Below, one piece after another: positions 48,467 to 57,008 of a DNA stretch of 64,000 bases. How positions within the stretch are numbered: position 1 is the first letter of the stretch; every line of letters begins with the position of its first letter. The position numbers and the translations under genes were made by a program. Under the pieces are notes generated by a model. That model searched no databases. It had not been told where the DNA came from and was given only the letters and a program-made list of their open reading frames with translations. This DNA comes from Cellulosilyticum ruminicola JCM 14822 (lineage in GTDB: Bacteria; Bacillota; Clostridia; Lachnospirales; Cellulosilyticaceae). The stretch lies in NCBI RefSeq assembly GCF_001311925.1, contig NZ_BBCG01000019.1, forward strand, positions 1-64,000, in the 5' to 3' direction.

Positions 48467-48532
48467 TTAACATCCGGTACTGCTATTATTACAATAAGTA
48501 GCGGAATTACAACATCTTGAGTCCTCTTCTTT
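48467..48532 (-). pseudogene. Leaderless remnant of a fourth precursor
   Basis: A frame ending EDSRCCNSATYCNNSSTGC then stop, similar to the C-terminal half of the intact precursors (CC, then C, then terminal GC), but without the MKVLRLKK leader, ATG or ribosome binding site. It sits between precursors B and C, as expected from tandem duplication and decay. It ends at the stop 48467-48469, whose bases overlap the ribosome binding site of precursor C. Confidence 0.6.
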
Positions 48533-48537
48533 AAAAA

Positions 48538-48639
48538 TTAGCAACCACTGTTTTTAAATTCATTACAGCATAACTTATATGTGTCACAACAGAAACTCAT
48601 TTCACCTACTGTAGCTTTTTTTAATCTTAATACTTTCAT
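48538..48639 (-). CDS. RiPP precursor peptide B (33 residues, five cysteines)
   Basis: A 33-residue paralogue with leader MKVLRLKK and cysteines at 17, 18, 24, 25 and 33 (core includes FCCDTYKLCCNEFKNSGC). AAGGAGGTG before the ATG is near-optimal. It carries Met at residue 14 and Asn-Glu at 26-27 where its siblings have Lys and Asp-Lys, so the core can vary while the cysteines are fixed. Confidence 0.87.
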   Translation of the reverse strand: MKVLRLKKATVGEMSFCCDTYKLCCNEFKNSGC

Positions 48640-48689
48640 TTTTAACACCTCCTTTAAATGTTTTATTTTTTTAATAAATTACTTTTTGA

Positions 48690-48791
48690 CTAACATCCAT
48701 TGTTTTTAAACTTATCACAACATGCACCATAATTGTCACAGCAAAAACTCTTTTCGCCTACTGCGGCTTTTTTAAGTCTAAGTACTTTCAT
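48690..48791 (-). CDS. RiPP precursor peptide A (33 residues, five cysteines)
   Basis: First of the tandem precursors after the second radical-SAM gene. The leader MKVLRLKKAAVGEKS is followed by cysteines at 17, 18, 24, 25 and 33 (FCCDNYGACCDKFKNNGC). AAGGAGGTGAGCAT precedes the ATG. All three siblings end in Gly-Cys. The odd number of cysteines and the Asp/Tyr/Lys/Asn between them suit several thioether or other radical-SAM links. There is no double-glycine cleavage site. Confidence 0.9.
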   Translation of the reverse strand: MKVLRLKKAAVGEKSFCCDNYGACCDKFKNNGC

Positions 48792-48820
48792 ATGCTCACC
48801 TCCTTCCAATAACGCATTTC

Positions 48821-50089
48821 TTAGTCACCATACATATTACTAATATATTGTTTAATCATTTCTGAATGCGTTACTTCAAGGCAATAGTCATCATTTAAAT
48901 GATGTACTGTTTTTGTAAAATAGCATCCTCCTGAACAAACACCTACTAAGCTACACTCATAGCATTTATCTGGTATTTCATGTACTTTAGGTCTATCCTC
49001 AAAAAATCCACCTTCATATATATTACCTACTTCATATCCCTTCATCCCTGCAAATGATGGGCAGTTATATAATTTACCATCTGGACATATAACAAAGAAA
49101 TGTTCTACACCATGACCACAAAATGTTTCCCACATTTTAAATCTAAAGTTATTTCTTCTTAAAGCCTTATATATAGTTTCTAAATACTGCATTGTTTCTA
49201 ATGTATGGCCTGAAATGTTACTATCAGCAACCGGTGGGTCAACTGGCGCAATCCCTATTGAAGCTATTTTAGCAAATCCTCGCTCTCCTAATTCATCTAA
49301 TAACCCACTAATATATGGTGCATTGTCTCTATCAATATTAATTCTAATAACCAGGCTTACACTCTTATTCTCTAACATTGCTATATTTTCAATAATCTTG
49401 TCGTATGATCCTTTTCCACTTGCTAATATTCTTCTTTTATCATGTATTTCTTTAGGACCATCAATTGTACATTGAATACTCTTTAAACCACATTCTATTA
49501 ATGCATCTACTTTTTCCTCTGTTAACAAATAGCAATTAGAAATCATATTAAACTCTAACTCAATTCCTTGTTCTTCTAAGCTATGTAATTCTTTCAAAAA
49601 GAGTATATCTTGTTTAAATCCAACTAAAGGTTCTCCACCAAATAATTCTATCGTTAACTTCTTTAAATTATTTTTTATAACATACTGTTTTAACCACTTT
49701 GCCATTGTAATGACTTCTTCATCAGTTAATTTCTTATTTTCTGTGCCATGCTCTGTAGAATCAACAATGCAATAAGGGCATCTAAAGTTACACGTAAATG
49801 TCGGGATAAAGTATGCAGCACATTCTCCTGAATAATCTCTACTTTTACGTGCTTCTTTAAACATTTCCCCTTCAACTTCATCTTCTTTTACAATACATTT
49901 ATCTACATATAATTCTGAAATAACCTTTTTAATATCGTCCGTTGGCTTTGTACCCGCTAATACATTATTAATCATTTCATAGTCTTCTTTTGAAATCTTA
50001 TTTACACAACGACTTACACTATGAAATAAAATAACACTATCTTTTTGTGGATAAGCATTAATATATTTACTCCAGCGTATCTTCATCAT
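48821..50089 (-). CDS. Radical-SAM/SPASM peptide maturase (second)
   Basis: 422 residues. The cluster motif CNFRCPYC is followed by ELFGGEPLVGF, and a SPASM domain has CPSFAGMKGYEVGNIYEGG, CYECSLVGVCSGGC and a C-terminal CLEV. It overlaps the preceding radical-SAM gene by 23 bp and lies directly upstream of the precursors (30 bp). It shares the WSKY N-terminus and LVG(L/V)CSGGC end with its neighbour, suggesting paired enzymes working on the same leader. Confidence 0.93.
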   Translation of the reverse strand: MMKIRWSKYINAYPQKDSVILFHSVSRCVNKISKEDYEMINNVLAGTKPTDDIKKVISELYVDKCIVKEDEVEGEMFKEARKSRDYSGECAAYFIPTFTCNFRCPYCIVDSTEHGTENKKLTDEEVITMAKWLKQYVIKNNLKKLTIELFGGEPLVGFKQDILFLKELHSLEEQGIELEFNMISNCYLLTEEKVDALIECGLKSIQCTIDGPKEIHDKRRILASGKGSYDKIIENIAMLENKSVSLVIRINIDRDNAPYISGLLDELGERGFAKIASIGIAPVDPPVADSNISGHTLETMQYLETIYKALRRNNFRFKMWETFCGHGVEHFFVICPDGKLYNCPSFAGMKGYEVGNIYEGGFFEDRPKVHEIPDKCYECSLVGVCSGGCYFTKTVHHLNDDYCLEVTHSEMIKQYISNMYGD

Positions 50090-51338
50090 AAACTCCTTCT
50101 TCCTCTATTTTAAAATTATACTTAAGTTTCAATAATTCCTTCATATATGCTTTTCTACATACCTTTTTACAATGACCTGCACCTTTAGCAATCAGTTCTC
50201 TATTAGGACATCCTCCACTACAAAGTCCTACTAACTCACAATTTAAACATTCTTTCCATGGTGTCTTAGCTATTTGCACATAATATGTATCATACATTTC
50301 TTTTAAATCAATTGAGCCTACTGCATAATCTTTATTTCCTACCATAGATGGGCATTTGTATAATAAGCCATCCATATTAATCATGTACCACGATTCACTC
50401 ATCATCCAACAATTATTAAGTTCGCCATACGCTATATGAAACCCTAACTTTTGTGCAAACTGCAATATCTTTACAATCTCTTTCAAAATAAATTCATTTT
50501 CACTATCATCTTCTAAAATAGTATCATTTACACATAATGATGCAAATTGACTATATTGTAAGCTCTTTAATAATTTCAATAGATATGGAACAGATTTGTA
50601 GTTATCTTTATCTACATTTATTCTAATCACAATACTTGCATCAGGATCTTCATCTATCAGCATTGCAATATTATGAACTATTTTATCAAAAGTTCCTCTT
50701 CCATCCCTGTAATGACGTCTTGAATTATGTATTGCTACAGTCCCATCAAGTGTTATTTGATAGGAGTGGATATTTAGACGTGCTAGCTTTTTAACCATTT
50801 CCGCTTCTAATAAAACACCATTGGTAATAACATTAAATGTGACAGGAATACTTATATTTCCAAGCTGCAATGCAACATATTCAATAGCCTTAATATTTAA
50901 AAGCGGTTCTCCTCCCATAAATGTTATCGCTAATGATTCCATTGATTTCTTATTTACCTTTGAAATAATCCATGCTACAGCTTTCTTATATGTTGCTTCA
51001 TTCATATTACTATTACTTTTTAATAGTCCACCCTTCTCCCAGCAATATGAACACGCTAAATTACAATCGTTGCTTACAAAAACCCAACAAGATAGACTTT
51101 TAGTTTCTTTATTTCGCCTTTGAATATAAGATTCCATTAAGGCACTTTCATCAATCGAATCATCTACTATAAAGCCCTCTTCCCTAAGTTGTTTATAATC
51201 TTCTTCTAGCATATTTTCAAACTCTTCTTTACGAGCACTTATAATCGTATTATTCAAGGAATTATACGTTATTAAATAATCTTCTTCACTACACCACTGA
51301 CAATTGTACTTTGACCACTTCACATTAATTTTTATCAC
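50067..51338 (-). CDS. Radical-SAM/SPASM peptide maturase (first)
   Basis: 423 residues. CNLACSYCWEKGG is the SAM cluster motif; AITFMGGEPLLN and FNVITNGVLL follow. The SPASM end has CPSMVGNKDYAVGSID, CLNCELVGLCSGGC and KKVC. GTG start at 51338 by frame; a second GTG five codons later is possible. It shares architecture with the next gene and differs from the SCIFF-like third enzyme, so two different classes of radical-SAM enzyme act in this operon. Confidence 0.92.
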   Translation of the reverse strand: MIKINVKWSKYNCQWCSEEDYLITYNSLNNTIISARKEEFENMLEEDYKQLREEGFIVDDSIDESALMESYIQRRNKETKSLSCWVFVSNDCNLACSYCWEKGGLLKSNSNMNEATYKKAVAWIISKVNKKSMESLAITFMGGEPLLNIKAIEYVALQLGNISIPVTFNVITNGVLLEAEMVKKLARLNIHSYQITLDGTVAIHNSRRHYRDGRGTFDKIVHNIAMLIDEDPDASIVIRINVDKDNYKSVPYLLKLLKSLQYSQFASLCVNDTILEDDSENEFILKEIVKILQFAQKLGFHIAYGELNNCWMMSESWYMINMDGLLYKCPSMVGNKDYAVGSIDLKEMYDTYYVQIAKTPWKECLNCELVGLCSGGCPNRELIAKGAGHCKKVCRKAYMKELLKLKYNFKIEEEGVYDEDTLE

Positions 51339-51357
51339 CCCGCCATTTTATATATTA

Positions 51358-51675
51358 TTAATCAAAAATTTCTAAACTAGCTGCCTCAATTGCTGCATCA
51401 CGTCTTTCCTGCTTAACCTTTTCTACATCTATAAATTCAAGCAAATCTTTTACTAAGTGAAGTTTTGCTACTTCTTCTTCTGTAATAGATATTTTATAAT
51501 ACTCTTCTACTCTGATAATAAACTCTATTAACTCCAATGAAGAAAATCCTATAGATTGCTCCTCTATACTTATTTGTTCACTTCTTAAACCATACTCTTC
51601 TTTAATAACAACTTTTTCATTTAATATTTCTTCTGCTAACTCACTAAATACCTGAAGCATTTCATCTTTATTCAC
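51358..51675 (-). CDS. Stand-alone acyl/peptidyl carrier protein
   Basis: About 105 residues. Helical; the phosphopantetheine site reads IGFSSLELIEFI, with Ser (usual pattern D-S-L, here S-S-L), followed by TEEEVAKLHLVKDLLEFID. The GTG at 51675 is chosen because GAGAGG lies nine bases upstream; an ATG three codons earlier lacks spacing. First gene of the operon. It may accept an acyl group different from that loaded by the adenylation-carrier protein. Confidence 0.82.
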   Translation of the reverse strand: MNKDEMLQVFSELAEEILNEKVVIKEEYGLRSEQISIEEQSIGFSSLELIEFIIRVEEYYKISITEEEVAKLHLVKDLLEFIDVEKVKQERRDAAIEAASLEIFD

Positions 51676-51853
51676 TATTATCATCCTCTCTTATCATAAA
51701 TCTAGTATCTTTTTAGTTAATTTTATGAATTAACTTTGTTTTTTTAAATTTTTATTATATATATTTTATCATATTTTTTCGAAATTTAAATATTTTTTTT
51801 TTAATAATATGTATAATATATTTTCTATAATATTTTATAAAATTTCAAAAAAT

Positions 51854-51882
51854 AACTCGTTAATCATTTTGATTAACGAGTT
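51854..51882 (-). terminator. Terminator after asnS
   Basis: A short perfect hairpin (AACTCGTTAATC/GATTAACGAGTT) lies just below the asnS stop. The AT-rich 51685-51853 stretch also holds the likely promoter of the biosynthetic operon. Confidence 0.75.
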
Positions 51883-51903
51883 CCAAGTTAAATTATTTAA
51901 TTA

Positions 51904-53292
51904 TTAAAATTCTGCATTACCAGCTGTTCTTGGGAATGGGATTACGTCTCTGATGTTTGTCATACCTGTTAAGTACATAATAAGTCTTTCGAATCCAAGA
52001 CCGAATCCAGCATGTCTTGTACCACCAAATCTTCTAAGGTCTAAGTACCACCAGTAATCTTCTTCTTTAAGACCAAGTTCTGCCATACGTGCAAGAAGAA
52101 CATCTGTTCTTTCTTCTCTTTGACTACCACCAATAAGTTCTCCAATTCCTGGAACAAGAAGATCCATAGCAGCTACAGTTTTTTGATCATCATTAAGTCT
52201 CATGTAAAATGCTTTGATTTCTTTTGGATAATCTGTTACGAATACTGGTTTTTTGAAGTGTTCTTCTGATAAGTAACGTTCATGTTCTGTTTGAAGGTCA
52301 CATCCCCAAAATACATCGTATTCGAACTTTCTACCGCAGCTTTTAAGAATTTCGATAGCTTCTGTGTATGTTACACGGCCAAAATCAGATGTTACAATAA
52401 GGTTTAATCTATCTAAGATGCCTTTATCAACGAATTGATTGAAGAATTTCATTTCTTCTTTTGCATTTTCAAGTACATAGTTAATTACGAATTTAACCAT
52501 ATCTTCTGCTAAACACATATCATCTTGTAAATCAGCGAAAGCGATTTCTGGCTCAATCATCCAGAACTCTGCTGCGTGACGAGGTGTGTTTGAGTTTTCA
52601 GCTCTAAATGTTGGTCCAAATGTATAAACATCTCTAAATGCCATAGCAAATGTTTCAGCTGAAAGTTGACCTGATACTGTAAGGTTAGCCATTTTACCAA
52701 AGAAATCCTCTTTGAAATCTACTTCACCTTGTTCATTTCTTGGAGGGTTAGCTGGGTCTAAAGTTGTTACTCTAAACATTTCTCCTGCACCTTCACAGTC
52801 ACTTGCTGTAATAAGTGGTGTATGAGCGTATACGAAGCTTCTTTCTTGGAAGAATTTATGAATTGCATATGCAGCTAAAGAACGTACTCTAAATACAGCA
52901 CCGAATGTATTTGTTCTTGGTCTAAGGTATGCAATTTGTCTTAAGTACTCAAATGAGTGTCTTTTCTTTTGAAGTGGATATTCAGGTGGACATTCTCCTT
53001 CAACTACGATTTTAGTAGCTTTAAGTTCAAAAGGTTGTTTTTGATTTGGAGTAAGTACTAAATTACCTTCTACGATAATAGCAGCTCCTACACCTAATTT
53101 AGCAATTTCTTTGAAGTTCTCTAAGTGTTCTTCTTCAAATACTACTTGTAATGATTTAAAGAATGTTCCATCATTTAACTCAATGAAACCAAATGTTTTT
53201 GAATCTCTAACTGTTCTTACCCAACCTGCTACGCTCATTATGCCTTCTGTAGCACCTTGCTGATAGAGGCTTCTAATAGATGTTGTTTTCAT
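51904..53292 (-). CDS. asnS: Asparagine--tRNA ligase
   Basis: 462 residues, class II. The OB-fold anticodon-binding domain (about 15-105) is followed by the catalytic core with motif 2 [22 protein letters not shown] and motif 3 [16 protein letters not shown]. The upstream T-box leader has an AAC (Asn) specifier, consistent with this charging activity rather than AspRS. Length and motifs are typical. Confidence 0.97.
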   Translation of the reverse strand: MKTTSIRSLYQQGATEGIMSVAGWVRTVRDSKTFGFIELNDGTFFKSLQVVFEEEHLENFKEIAKLGVGAAIIVEGNLVLTPNQKQPFELKATKIVVEGECPPEYPLQKKRHSFEYLRQIAYLRPRTNTFGAVFRVRSLAAYAIHKFFQERSFVYAHTPLITASDCEGAGEMFRVTTLDPANPPRNEQGEVDFKEDFFGKMANLTVSGQLSAETFAMAFRDVYTFGPTFRAENSNTPRHAAEFWMIEPEIAFADLQDDMCLAEDMVKFVINYVLENAKEEMKFFNQFVDKGILDRLNLIVTSDFGRVTYTEAIEILKSCGRKFEYDVFWGCDLQTEHERYLSEEHFKKPVFVTDYPKEIKAFYMRLNDDQKTVAAMDLLVPGIGELIGGSQREERTDVLLARMAELGLKEEDYWWYLDLRRFGGTRHAGFGLGFERLIMYLTGMTNIRDVIPFPRTAGNAEF

Positions 53293-53462
53293 GTCTTATC
53301 TCTCCTTAAAATTAAAAAACTCTTCTACTTATCACAAAATCTACTCCTAGATTTTATGAACAAAGTAAATGTTTCATATTGCACTCCAAAATATAATTAT
53401 AAATAACCGTTATCTATAAGATGACTGCTTATTTCAATCTAAAGCTACGCCTTAATACTATA

Positions 53463-53752
53463 AAAGCTTCGTCCCTTCAATAAGAAGGGACGAAGCTTTA
53501 TACTCCGCGTTACCACCCTAGTTAATCACCATAGATGATTCACCTCAAATAAGATATATCGGTCTTTCCCGGCCAAGCCTACTCTCCTCTTGATTCTCTC
53601 ATTTATAAGATCCTCATGCTATAAGATTTCGGTCAGCAACTCCAAGAGGTTCTTCACAATAGCTATCTGCTAGACTTCCACCATCCGCTAGCTCTCTGAA
53701 AGATTAACACCATTGTTACTCGTCTTTTCATCGTTTATAACTATATTTAACT
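53463..53752 (-). promoter_or_regulatory. T-box riboswitch leader (asparagine) before asnS
   Basis: A transcribed leader with the conserved T-box core AGGGTGGTAACGCGGAGT (about 53502-53519), the stem-I element AGAGAGCTAGCGGATGG, and the specifier codon AAC (Asn) at 53649-53651 in the context GAAGAACCTC. It ends in a strong terminator hairpin (53463-53500; arms AAGCTTCGTCCCTTC and its complement). Uncharged tRNA-Asn should switch it to read-through. Confidence 0.93.
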
Positions 53753-53759
53753 GCTTAAC

Positions 53760-53788
53760 ATTATATGGATTTTAAAGCTTTTTGTCAA
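53760..53788 (-). promoter_or_regulatory. Sigma-A-type promoter of asnS
   Basis: On the minus strand, TTGACA (53783-53788), a 17-bp spacer and TATAAT (53760-53765): both boxes match the consensus exactly, placing the start near the 5' end of the T-box. Confidence 0.9.
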
Positions 53789-53836
53789 GCCTTCATACAA
53801 TGTGCCTATGTTTAATTCTTATTATACTTTTAAATA

Positions 53837-54622
53837 CTATTTACAATCACGTTGACGCATTACTTCATATAAACAAATAGATGTGGCTACAGAAGCATTT
53901 AAAGATTCACAACCTCCTGGCATAGGAATAATAATATGCTTTTCAACTTTTTCCTTTACTTCATATGAAATGCCATTACCTTCATTGCCAATAATTAGTG
54001 CCACACCGCCCTCAAATTTTGTCTCATAAATAGATTTTGCCGAGTCACTTAAATGTGTGGCATAAGTTGTAATACCCGCTTTATTTAAAGCTGACATATA
54101 TTCTAAGATTTCGCAGTCCACCACAACTGGTACATGGAAAAGTGAACTCATTGTAGAACGCACAACTTTTGGACTATATAAATCTACAGTACCTTTTGTT
54201 AAAAATACACCATCTACATTAAAAGCATGGGCTGTGCGAATGATCGTCCCTAAATTTCCAGGGTCTTGTAAATTTTCAAGTACAAGATAGAAACCATCTT
54301 CTTTCACACTTATATGCTCTAAAGGATTTTCTGGCATTTTTACAACAGCCATGGCACCTTGAGGTGATTGTGTTTCACTAATCGCTTTGAAAATCTCAGG
54401 TGTTACTGTCACCCATTTTTTAGCTTCTAAATGTTTAATCTCATCTGCTATGATTTCTGGTGTTGTAATATAGTGTATCACTTCCACTGAAGCTGGAATT
54501 TCGTTCACTGCTCGAATCCCTTCTACCACAAATAATCCTTGCTTTTTTCGGGCACTTTTCTTTTTTTGTAATTGCACAATATTTTTAATGAGTGCATTTT
54601 GCATACTTGTAATATTAATCAT
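53837..54622 (-). CDS. TrmH/SpoU-family RNA 2'-O-methyltransferase
   Basis: 261 residues. A substrate-binding N-terminus (MINITSMQNALIKNIVQLQKK), then the SPOUT knot motifs LENLQDPGNLGTIIRTA, LIIGNEGNGIS and IPMPGGCESLNASVATSICLYE. Such enzymes methylate ribose in rRNA or tRNA. Overlaps ktrA by eight bases, a common Firmicute arrangement. Exact RNA target unknown. Confidence 0.92.
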   Translation of the reverse strand: MINITSMQNALIKNIVQLQKKKSARKKQGLFVVEGIRAVNEIPASVEVIHYITTPEIIADEIKHLEAKKWVTVTPEIFKAISETQSPQGAMAVVKMPENPLEHISVKEDGFYLVLENLQDPGNLGTIIRTAHAFNVDGVFLTKGTVDLYSPKVVRSTMSSLFHVPVVVDCEILEYMSALNKAGITTYATHLSDSAKSIYETKFEGGVALIIGNEGNGISYEVKEKVEKHIIIPMPGGCESLNASVATSICLYEVMRQRDCK

Positions 54623-55277
54623 GTCTCTTTGCTTCTAACTCCTGTAATGATTTATTTGTTCCTATTACAACAAGTCTATCTCCTTTACTCAGTTCATAGT
54701 TTGCTGCTGGTGAAACGTGTATTTGTTCACTTCGTTCTACAGCAATGATATTGATACCATGCTTTGAACGTACATTTAATTCTAAAATTGTGTGACCTGC
54801 CCATTCTGGTAAAATCGCCACTTCCATAATACTATAATCTTTAGAAAGTTCAATATAGTCAATGATATTCCCAGAAATAAGATTTGCTGCAATTCTTCTT
54901 CCCATTTCATGTTCTGGTAAAATAATGCGGTCCGCTCCTACTTTTTGTAAAATACGCTGATGAATCTCTGTACTTGCTTTCGCCACTACATAAGGCACGC
55001 CTATCTCTTTTAAAAGCATAGTGAGCATAATACTTGACTGCATGTCCTTCCCAATAGCTACAATAGCTACATCAAAGTTACGAATGCCCAGCTCTTTTAA
55101 AACATCTGGATCGGTAGCTTCTGCTTTTACGGCATTCGTTACAAAAGGTGCAATCTCTTGTACTAACTCTTCTTTTTCATCTACTACCATCACTTCATAG
55201 CCAGATTCGGCTAAAGCTACAGCTACACTACGGCCAAATCTACCTGCACCAAATACCACATATTGTTTCGCGCTCAT
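54615..55277 (-). CDS. ktrA: Potassium uptake regulatory subunit KtrA/TrkA
   Basis: 220 residues. The N-terminal RCK NAD-binding domain begins VFGAGRFGRSVAVALAESG; the C-terminal RCK_C follows YELSKGDRLVVIGTN. It gates the KtrB channel-like transporter in response to nucleotide and cation status. Starts 13 bases after the transporter. Confidence 0.93.
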   Translation of the reverse strand: MSAKQYVVFGAGRFGRSVAVALAESGYEVMVVDEKEELVQEIAPFVTNAVKAEATDPDVLKELGIRNFDVAIVAIGKDMQSSIMLTMLLKEIGVPYVVAKASTEIHQRILQKVGADRIILPEHEMGRRIAANLISGNIIDYIELSKDYSIMEVAILPEWAGHTILELNVRSKHGINIIAVERSEQIHVSPAANYELSKGDRLVVIGTNKSLQELEAKRHD

Positions 55278-55290
55278 CTAATCTCCTCCT

Positions 55291-56712
55291 CTATCCAACC
55301 ATAATCTTCTCTTCTGGATATTGTATAATCGTTTTGTTTTTATCTTGTTTAATCATTAATGCTACAGCAATTGTAACAGGTCCTAAACGCCCAATAAACA
55401 TGGCAATAATGATAATAATCCTACCAATCAAACTAAGTTTCGAGGTAATTCCTACTGTAATACCTACTGTAGCTGTGGCTGAAACGACTTCATATAAAAG
55501 ATCTAAGAAACTTAAATCTTCTGTAAAGGTTAAAATAATTAACATTCCTACAATTATTCCAATAGCAATCATAATAATCGCTAAAGCACGGCTAATAATA
55601 GTTCTTGGAATTCTACGTTTAAAGATAACTGTTTCATCTAACCCCTTTAAAGTAGAAAGTGTACATAAAACAAGTACACCTATTGTTACCGTTTTAATTC
55701 CTCCAGCTGTACCTGCTGGCGAGCCACCTATAAACATAAGTAAAATAGTCATAAGCTTAGAGGCATCTGTCATCTCACCTAATAGCAATGTATTAAATCC
55801 TGCTGTACGGGTTGTAACTGACTGGAACATAGATGTATAAATCTTCTCTTTAAAAGATAAAGTACCAAGTGTAGCTGGATTATGAAGTTCGGCAAAGAAG
55901 AAAAATACAAAGCCACCTAATAATAAAGTTACTGTAATAATCCATACTAATCTACTATGCACGCTCATTTTATGAAAAGCTTGTTTCCATGACATACGTT
56001 CTTTGGCTTTTATCTTAAACATAACTGCATTATAAGTATCTACCCATACCGCAAATCCTAAACCACCAATAATAATAAGGGCCATGAGCGTAAAATTAAT
56101 AATTGTATTACCACGATAAGCCAATAAACCGCCTTCACCTAATATATCAAATCCTGCATTACAAAATGCTGAAATAGAATGGAAAATCCCATAAATAATG
56201 CCTCTACCAAATCCATACTCTGGAATAAAGGCAAGTGCTAAAAAAATTGCACCTACACCTTCTACAAAAAATGTCCCTTTTACAACATATCTTGTAAATT
56301 TTACAATCCCAGCAGTTGTATTAAAATTAAAGACTTCTTGCATAATCATACGATTACGCAGGGTAATTTTACGACCTAATAAAATGAAAATCATACTTAC
56401 TAAAGTCATAAATCCAAGTCCACCTACTTGTATACATAGTATAATAATCAATTTCCCAAATGCAGACCAATGGGCTGTTGTATTCACGACTGTAAGCCCT
56501 GTTACACAAACGGCAGACGTAGCTGTAAATAACGCTTCGATGAAAGGCGTATAAATCCCTTCCCTGCTACTTATAGGTAACATCAACACTAATGTTGCAA
56601 GCAAAATAACTAACATGAAGCCAACAACAAGTATTTGAGATGGCCCTAAATATGTTGTAATCGCTTTACCGCGATTCTTCCTTAAAAATCTAAGACTTTC
56701 ATGCTGTTTCAT
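55291..56712 (-). CDS. ktrB: Potassium uptake transporter KtrB/TrkH family
   Basis: A membrane protein of about 473 residues from the ATG at 56710-56712 (AAGGAGAGAAAAG upstream) rather than 11 codons earlier. Repeated M-P-M units with selectivity-filter-like glycines (SAVCVTGLTVVNT, SAFCNAGFDILG, VTTRTAGFNT, SATATVGITVG). First gene of the ktrB-ktrA-trmH unit. The IS4 element lies just upstream. Confidence 0.93.
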   Translation of the reverse strand: MKQHESLRFLRKNRGKAITTYLGPSQILVVGFMLVILLATLVLMLPISSREGIYTPFIEALFTATSAVCVTGLTVVNTTAHWSAFGKLIIILCIQVGGLGFMTLVSMIFILLGRKITLRNRMIMQEVFNFNTTAGIVKFTRYVVKGTFFVEGVGAIFLALAFIPEYGFGRGIIYGIFHSISAFCNAGFDILGEGGLLAYRGNTIINFTLMALIIIGGLGFAVWVDTYNAVMFKIKAKERMSWKQAFHKMSVHSRLVWIITVTLLLGGFVFFFFAELHNPATLGTLSFKEKIYTSMFQSVTTRTAGFNTLLLGEMTDASKLMTILLMFIGGSPAGTAGGIKTVTIGVLVLCTLSTLKGLDETVIFKRRIPRTIISRALAIIMIAIGIIVGMLIILTFTEDLSFLDLLYEVVSATATVGITVGITSKLSLIGRIIIIIAMFIGRLGPVTIAVALMIKQDKNKTIIQYPEEKIMVG

Positions 56713-57008
56713 CTTTTCTCTCCTTAAAAACCTTTGATAAAACATATTGTATATGATTCATTCTAAAATTTCTAGTCTTTCCCACTGAGGCTTTTCATAA
56801 TTAACAAATATTTTTTAGCTATAAAAAAGGAGCCTTATCGGCCAATGTCATTAAGTTAAACTTAAGACATCATTCAAAGCAAGGATATTTGATTACAATA
56901 GTTTCAAATTTCCTTGCTTTACTTTTTGTATTTCGATTTATTATTATTTTATGGCACAACAAATAGACAGATTGCTCATCTGTCTAAAAAATATATAATT
57001 ATATATGA

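Noticed and set aside
48305-48820. CRISPR-like repeats among the tandem precursor genes
   Set aside because: The repeated units are protein-coding with start codons and ribosome binding sites, and lack short palindromic repeats with unique spacers. No CRISPR array was seen anywhere in the window.
51713-51733. Hairpin AGTTAATT/AATTAACT before the carrier gene as a terminator or operator
   Set aside because: Short AT-only stem in very AT-rich DNA; expected by chance.
55148-55840. Long antisense ORF opposite ktrA/ktrB
   Set aside because: A shadow of real genes, without ribosome binding site or recognisable domain; the opposite strand has full family motifs.
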